NCBI GenBank assembly: GCA_025024175.1
Contig: QCXZ01000064.1
Location: forward strand, 9,982,001-10,046,000
DNA: 64,000 bases
DNA from: Rhyzopertha dominica
Lineage: Eukaryota > Arthropoda > Insecta > Coleoptera > Bostrichidae
Direction of reading: 5' to 3'
The translations under genes and the position numbers were made by a program. The stretch's first letter is position 1. Each line of letters starts with the position of its first letter. Below are positions 57,640 to 64,000 of this stretch, in pieces. The notes below the pieces were generated by a model. The model made no database searches. It was not told the DNA's origin and was given only the letters and a program-made list of their open reading frames with translations.

Positions 57640-59660
57640 TAGTGCTTCTGACGAGACCGAGATTAAAGTACCCGAAACCCATACGAGACCGAGACTGAAC
57701 ATACGAGATTTCGAGTCTCNTTTTTTTAGACAAATATATGTATAAAAAGGTGGGATTAAATTGTTTACACTAGTGACGATGATTTCAAACTTGATACTTT
57801 TAAGTGTAAATAACACAGTTATCATATTCTTACCCATTATATTAGTTCACGAAATTAGCACAATATAATTTAATTATTTACCTAATTCTATTACTTACAT
57901 AATTTTAGTAGTGTTTTAATTCAAGTAGTAATAAAATAGTAAGCGGTAAAGCTCTGCAGATTATATAGTGAGTTTTTATCTGAAAGATTTTACATGTTTA
58001 CAGGAACAGTAAACTACTGGTCAAGTACAAGTATTAGGGCTATAAAAAAGCAAATCTTCAGAAATGGCTTAAAAGCATATTATAAAATATTACCTGCACG
58101 TCTATGTAATATCCTCAAAAACAGCGAAAATATTTACCGTATAACTACATATTGTGGCAAAATTCACGCAACACTAAAAGCCTTTGCAAGGATAAGAATC
58201 AACAAAGTAATAATTTGCAGAAAAGGCGATACTTTCAGTTTAAAAATCTTTGATTTATGTTTGGTGAATAAAAATGTTACTTGAATAAAAATGATAAAAA
58301 TAATTATATGTTTGTTTCGAAATGTAAGCACAACGCTTTTATCAAACTAACAAAATAATACTTTTATTCTGTTTAGTTTGCAGAACGAACAAAAAATTGT
58401 TTCATGTAAATTCAAGAAGCATTAAATGAATGTTTAAAATAGTTTTTGAAATGTTACATGAAAACATTTGTTAATAAATGCTATATCGGCGTTCCATAGA
58501 GCACAGTGGCGTGGCAGATAGCATCAATGTATCATAGTGTATTGTAATTTGTAATTAGTAGTTTTTATAACCAATGGTCAATGGCAATACAGCGTACATG
58601 ATGATTTTAGTATTAACCCCTATAACTTTATTAAAAAAGTAACTAACCTATAGGTTTGTAGATCGTAGTAAAAGTTATATACGAGTACGAAGAGTATATC
58701 AGAATTGTGCTAGACAACATTTTTTTTAACATATTTTTCTACGATTCTTATAAAACATTGGTTTCTATATTCGGCGACGTATTTTACAAGAAATAAACAA
58801 GACAAGAGAAATGTAAAGTGTAAGAATTAACATCAGTTTCTTCTAAATAATTATAATTGTATGATGGAAGTAGGTAACTAAATTTTGATTTCAGCTACAG
58901 CGCACTTGGTTTTAATTGCACAAAAAGCATTGTAAAATTCAATCTAATATTTTGGCCTGACAAATAATTAATAAAATACAATAATACAGTCAAATCAACT
59001 ACTATAATTACTACGAAATCAACAAGCCATCTTGCGTAGGTACATAAATGATATGAAGGCTATAGCGCAATACATTAATTTGTATGCATTTTGTTGTCAA
59101 TTATGACCAAGTGTGATGGAGCGGATAGCAAAGTTTAGTTACTTGCATGATCAACTTGATAGCATTATTTATAAAAAAAATCTCAAATTAATGAATATAT
59201 ACAAAAGTATATACTTTTTAAATCACCGTATGTAAAAATGTTATAAGAATCTGATAAATAATGGTCATTTTGACATATTTATGCCAACACAAATATATTT
59301 ATCGCATATAATTTTAATACGGCTTACAAATGTATTTGGTGTGCTGCACTGTTATTTTAAAAGAAAAAGTTACAGAGGACAAATACCGAAATACCAAGCT
59401 TAATCACCCGTAACCACCACCGCGTAGCTGTAGAAGATATATCTCAAGATATTTACGATGCATTTTAGTTGTAAATATATCTAATATCGCCTCTGATGAC
59501 ATTCTTGTAAAAGAAACATATCTGGATATCAAAAATAAAAATATTAGGATTACCACCACTTATCAGAAAACCCGAGACTCTCGTCACGAGACCGAGACTA
59601 AGTAGGCCGAGACCGAGACCGAGACCAAAGAATCCATGCATTTCCGAGACCGAAGCACTA
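57640..59660. mobile_element. hAT-like non-autonomous element (2,021 bp) with GAGACCGAGAC subterminal repeats
   Basis: Ends are TAGTGCTTC at 57640 and its complement GAAGCACTA ending 59660. The 8 bp target duplication CCCATTCA lies at 57632-57639 and 59661-59668. Both subterminal zones are filled with GAGACCGAGA-type repeats (57653-57720 and 59568-59656). Such motif arrays may serve as transposase binding sites (inference). The interior is AT-rich, and the 96-codon frame at 57994-58284 is not recognised. It interrupts the last codons of a mariner gene, whose halves abut exactly at the duplication. Confidence 0.93.
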
Positions 59661-60001
59661 CCCATTCACTACCAGGCATTTTTCGTAACGCTGCACCAGC
59701 TTCTTCATCTCCTCTGCACAAAAGTTCTCCGCCAGTTCATACTGGCGATCTTGAGATCCTCATCGTTGTCCAGCAAGCCACGGCTGATGTGTAACAATAG
59801 CAAATGGTCGCTAGGTGCATGGTCCGAACTATAAGGTAGATTGTCAAAAAGTTCCCTACGAAAATGTATCAGCTGTAATAATTGCCGATGTTTCACGAAT
59901 TCACCAAAGGAACTCCGTTCTCATCACAGAAAAATGCCATCATTATCCGGGTTGTATAAGGAAATTGCTTGACTTTTCGGTTTTGGTGAAGTTTCATTGA
60001 A

Positions 60002-60366
60002 TTGCTTAAATAAATAATCTGCCCTGGTCAGTTCGCTCTCACCCTGCGACTAGTTCCGCCCTGTTAGGGATCATCAGGCAGAGGTAGAGAGCAAACTGAC
60101 CATGGCAGACCGTCGCCTATAACCGCGGCGGGCGGACTGGTTTAAAGGAGAATAGGAGGGCAGATGCCCTCAGTGCCATCTACGCGGAATTCTGCGAGCT
60201 AGGCAGTCTATAACTCTGATAAACATTTAATCATGCTATACGGGGAGCCCCTCCGGAGTCATCGCTAGGAACCTGCACTAGGCCGGTGTCTATCAGAGTT
60301 ATAGACCGTCTACCTCGCAGAGTTCCACGTAGATGGCACTGAGATAATCTGCCCTCCTATTCTCCG
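60002..60366. mobile_element. 365 bp hairpin element R2 inserted in mariner
   Basis: Bounded by a 7 bp direct repeat CATTGAA at 59995-60001 and 60367-60373, with the mariner coding sequence continuing on both sides. Inside are two inverted pairs. A long one, 60147-60224 with 60287-60366, begins GGAGAATAGGAGGGCAGAT. A short one pairs CTGCCCTGGTCAGTTCGCTC (~60020) with its imperfect complement near 60085-60107. On the minus strand it ends with an A/T tail (TTATTTATTTAAG), as a retroposed element would. A diverged relative lies at 38245-38370. Confidence 0.85.
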
Positions 60367-60628
60367 CATTGAACGCTGTTTAATTTCGGCGTGTCGTGGG
60401 TTANCCACGTGTCGTTGCTCGTAACAATGTGGAAAACAAGTCATCTCCGTGTTGACGAAGACGATCCAAGGAACATCCGTCCACCTAGCACTCTTTTTGC
60501 TAATCCGTAAGTATTTCTGGTACCCCTTAACTCCTTGTGGATCTAAGCATTTGGGGATTTTTAGCACACAAATAACGAACCACTGCTTGCACTTCGCAAC
60601 TGGCAAGATTAACGATTGTCGCGGACAT

Positions 60629-61875
60629 TGTTGACTGCATTCACTAACTAGCAAACGACAAGTGAAACAACACAAACACTTTCGTACCGTCGCAGACAAT
60701 CAATAGATGACGCTATATACGTACAACTTTGTTTTGCTCCGCCAACATTTAAATATACGCAAAAGACCCTTACTTTATAAATGCGCCTCCTACGTTAGAC
60801 GTTAGACTTCACTTAAAAGCAAATTTTAACATCTACATAGTCGCGTTTATAAAATTTAAAGCGGGTAGATATTTACATTCCTTACAAACCTTCAATACCA
60901 CATTTAGTACCAAATTTTATTAAAATAAAACTCTTATTTCTGTTATTGCTGCTTTGCGTTTGTCCTAAAATATTGGCTGACACGCTGAATCGTCGCTGGA
61001 GCATTTTTCAATCTGAGAGGCATTTTTCAAAATTCAGTCTTTGCATTATTTACTGAAGGAACAGTTTATGGGGCGTAAAATAATTTAGGTTCGTTAATTT
61101 GTCTAAATATTGGCAATACTGTGAATGTTGTGTTCCAAATACATTTTATTTTCCGAGAGACAAGACATTGAGGAAAACCTTTATACCTTAGGATCTGGAT
61201 TTTGTGTTGATTGTGAAACAGTTATATTACTAAATATATCTTTATTAAAAACTCTCTGAATATATCTGTAATCGTTCTTTACATATTTATTATTCTAAAA
61301 ACGATAATTTTATTATAAAAGTTATACCCTAGCTAATAAAATTCTTTTTTTTTGTGAGCAGTATGATAAAGTATTTAATGTAAATAGGTGATGTGTATGG
61401 TGCTTATATATGAAGCTCTTCTCACAGTAGTGCTTTTTGTTGAATATAGAGTATGTGCAAGAATAATAAGCTCTTTTTATGTTCTAATTATACAGTATGT
61501 TCTCGGACTGAGTTTACAAGAGGAAAAAATATTTTATCCCAAAACTTCAAAGGAAACACATTTTTTGCTTGTTCTGAAACCAGCAAATCTGTAATTAAAG
61601 CTTCATTACTCTAGCTCAGTGGAAAAAAGTTAATTGGACCTTAAAATAGTTTTTATCATATAAACGAGCTCACTTTATTTTAACACTTTACTGTCGTAAA
61701 CGTTTACAAAATGTTTGTTTTGGAACACAGTTTATTTGATTCAGTTTTATTGTATATACAGATATCGTTATGTTATCGAAAAGTTCATTGAGAAATTTCC
61801 AAATATTTCAGTTTTCAGTATGGGAGCCCAAAATCATTTTTTTACCATTGAATGTTAAAAATAAAAAAGACATAC
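60629..61875. other. Nothing recognised beyond the mariner 5' flank
   Basis: The first ~100 bp are probably the mariner 5' untranslated part. The rest is AT-rich. The outer terminal repeat of the mariner was not identified. Confidence 0.45.
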
Positions 61876-61879
61876 GAAA

Positions 61880-62310
61880 CCGCACGGCAAGAAGACGATG
61901 CTACCCTTTTTGTGCAGAATTAACCAAAAACCTCACTAAGGAGGCGGTCACTTCAACTTCGCATATTCAAAGAATTTTGAAAGAGAGGAAAATTCACTCA
62001 TACATACCAAAATTTAATAATACATTGGAACAAGGGAATGATCAGGACGATTACATTTACTTACGTACGTGGATGATCAAAACTTTTGCCGCAGAATAAT
62101 ATTTTCGGGTAAGGCAACATTTTCTACAAACGGGTCACTTTTCTCAGAGCGCGTAAGTTATTGGAGGGATATTTATCCATATTTCATAATTTTAAAAACT
62201 CTCCAGTATTTTACCAAGATAAACGTACGGTGTGCCGTTGCCGTTGGTTATCACGAGGTATTAGGTCCATACTCTTTTATAACAAGGTTAATTAGCACAC
62301 ATATTTAGAT
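61880..62310 (+). mobile_element. Mariner-like transposase relic, N-terminal to first catalytic region
   Basis: Frame 61770-62099 contains TSTSHIQRILKERKIHSYIP, the linker after the second helix-turn-helix, and a decayed WM....FC-like segment. The overlapping frame 62069-62308 continues with RRIIFSGKATFSTNGSLFSE, RVSYWRDIYPYF and VLGPYSF, matching the family pattern ..LFSDE.TF...G...N...YW....P, ...GPYF. The catalytic Asp of FSDE is replaced (FSGK). A frameshift lies at ~62070-62099. Non-functional, same broad lineage as the relics at 10.9, 24-25 and 47.7 kb. Confidence 0.8.
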
Positions 62311-63479
62311 ATGTTAGAAAACAATGAACTTAATTATTTATAATTTAGTTACTGGCGTATAATTATTATTCTCGCATTGATATTAGTTGGTTAATGATTT
62401 TTGAAGGTCAATGTATTACCAGAAGTAGGAATAACATGCCTAATAATATTGAAGAATTAAGAATTAAATAAGAGACACTGTGGTACTATTATGCATCGAA
62501 GAAATGCAAATAAGCTTCAAGGGGCTTTATTTTAGTGTGAAATTGTGCACAGATATGGGTTGGTGGGAGAATTGAATAATGATTGTTATTGTAAAAAAAT
62601 CACTTTGTATTTTTTATTTTAAAGCTGTTTTTAAATTGCCATTAATTCATAGGTATTATTTTAATACTTGACTTGCGTAAACCCATTGTTCAAAGTGACA
62701 TCCTTGACAAAAAGAACAAAGCCTCCGTTGTGATTGGGTTTAAAAAGCAGAGAAAAATTACTACTCAATTCAAATCAAGAGAATAATAAACTTTTCTTTC
62801 CGATGAGACAGGATAATAAAGTTTTGTTTTCTGGTTTCAGCACATGCAAATTTTTTTCCTGTGCAGTTTTAGTGTAAAATCCAAGTAAAATTTTTTTCCG
62901 CTTGTAAACTCAATTCGACCAAACAACGAAAGTATGTACATGTACAGGTACCTAAACCAGTACTCAAATATTCTTTTATAAAACAACGAACAGAGTTCAG
63001 TATCCGGAATAAAATAAAACAATAAAAATTTACTTTTACGTATGAATATGTTATGAGTTTTTCTTTTCTTAACTGTCAGACACTGAACTTGGCGCACTCA
63101 GTTTTCAACAAAGATAAAAAAAAGTCTGCACGAACTATACTTATACTTATTAGTGCTTTAATATTGATGTGATTTCTTTAGTTATTGAGTACAAACGTGA
63201 TCGCGAACAACTTCTGGAATGATCGGAAACAGAAAAATCGTACTCGGAATCCCTACATACAAGTGTCATAATAAGTAATTCCGGAAAGAAATTGTTGTGA
63301 ATTAAATATTAACATGCGTACAAATGGAGTTAGTAAAAACTTATTCAGTGCTGTCTTTCACTTACTAGATACTACATCTTTCGACTGGCATTTAAAATGT
63401 GACATAAAAGTAAATCACTTTTTATTTAGCACGTGAAATTTATCTCATTTTTCACACTAAGTGTATTTTCTCTCCAGAT
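62311..63479. other. Nothing recognised
   Basis: AT-rich, with no gene or paired repeat seen. Confidence 0.5.
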
Positions 63480-63740
63480 CTCTTATTCTGCTTCAAAACT
63501 CCAAGCAGGTTCCATCTAAGTAATCTTCACGCAAGCGAGCGAGCGTCGACGCAGGAAAGAGACAGTACAACCGTTTGGCATTCAGTGCTCCACCTCCGGA
63601 CTCCGTCTAATTACGGTCCATTAAAGCAATTAACTTGCACATCACAACGTGCTACAAACATGCCCCGCTCCCTTTTCCAGGCGAAACTGTGGCTTGGAAT
63701 GTTAAATCAATAGCGCTCCTTATTTGAGCTAATTTCTTAT
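63480..63740. promoter_or_regulatory. GC-richer island, candidate cis-regulatory DNA
   Basis: Contains GCAAGCGAGCGAGCGTCGAC near 63532 and homeodomain-type CTAATTACGG and GCAATTAACTTG. The 67-codon minus-strand frame at 63652-63855 is not recognised. Function is inferred from composition only. Confidence 0.3.
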
Positions 63741-64000
63741 TAAGCCGTACCACACAGTAATGTATGAACTTCTCGCAGTGGTGGCAGAGAAACTTGCCAT
63801 TGCTATTATGAACCAAAAATTGGTTGTGATTATCCTCATTCATAGGCGTATCCAATGTTTAAACAGCTTTCAGTTGAAACACTAAAGTATTTAAGAATAA
63901 ATAAAAAGGGTTTAGAAGTGTTAAAGGACTTTTTTGGCTGTTGCCTTCCACTACGAGTTAAAGTTTGATTTTTGCTGATGAGCGAAAAGCAAACGAAATT

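Larger units (their letters stand above)
57575..60628 (-). mobile_element. Mariner transposase split by two later insertions
   Basis: Minus-strand mariner gene in three pieces. Piece 1 (60628-60367) starts MSATIVNLASCEVQAVVRYL and continues through VPEILTD to a decayed first-Asp region (DDLFSTLLRATTRG). Piece 2 (60001-59661) carries MKLHQNRKVKQ, IMMAFFCDENGVPLV, then NLPYSSDHAPSDHLLLLHIS (third acidic position), LDNDEDLKIASMNW and AEEMKKLVQRYEKCLVVNG. Piece 3 (57639-57580) finishes the family's C-terminal signature with YVEKC just across the hAT-like insertion. The order fits a DD34D-type mariner. Stops and shifts predate or follow the insertions, so it is not functional. Confidence 0.88.

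Noticed and set aside
1..64000. CRISPR arrays, tRNA or rRNA genes, prokaryotic operons
   Set aside because: No regularly spaced repeats, no tRNA T-arm/anticodon pattern and no rRNA core sequence were seen. Splice sites and retroelements show eukaryotic nuclear DNA.

Overview
The window looks like AT-rich intergenic and intronic DNA from an insect nuclear genome. The evidence is one unmistakable exon of the retinal homeobox gene Rx, with canonical splice sites, set among insect-type transposable elements: BEL/Pao, jockey/CR1-like LINEs, Penelope-like, mariner and hAT. Placing it more narrowly (a beetle is plausible) would be a guess. No other host protein-coding exon, tRNA, rRNA or CRISPR array could be supported. 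Most long reading frames are retroelement pieces or chance frames.

Layout. 1-3.75 kb: AT-rich DNA with an ATCGAT-rich segment and a ~850 bp fold-back repeat. 3.75-9.9 kb: a complete BEL/Pao retrotransposon on the minus strand with identical 230 bp LTRs, a GCTAT target duplication, a tRNA-Tyr-like primer site and a 1625-residue Gag-Pol whose integrase tail is out of frame. 10-19 kb: relics of a mariner-like transposase, a LINE, a Penelope-like element, a dispersed hairpin repeat and a mariner. 19.775-20.052 kb: the Rx exon (plus strand), coding for an acidic linker and homeodomain residues 1-46. The next exon was not found in the remaining 44 kb. 20-28 kb: mariner relics and GC-richer islands. 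28.3-33.9 kb: a dense cluster of BEL gag relic, two opposed LINEs, and a Penelope-like GIY-YIG fragment between inverted repeats with a hAT-like insert. 34-49 kb: gene-poor DNA with LINEs, a nearly perfect 399 bp palindrome and a perfect 48 bp palindrome. 49.3-64 kb: GC-rich islands, a 700 bp hAT MITE with intact target duplication, and a nested complex at 57.6-60.7 kb in which a mariner is split by a 2,021 bp hAT-like element and a 365 bp hairpin element, each with target duplications.

The genes do not form a pathway. The picture is one developmental regulator with very long introns or flanks, about ten GC-richer TAAT-bearing islands that could be its cis-regulatory DNA (inference), and repeated transposon insertion between them. 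No novel defence or metabolic system was seen. The most informative structures are the nested transposons and the hairpin repeats.
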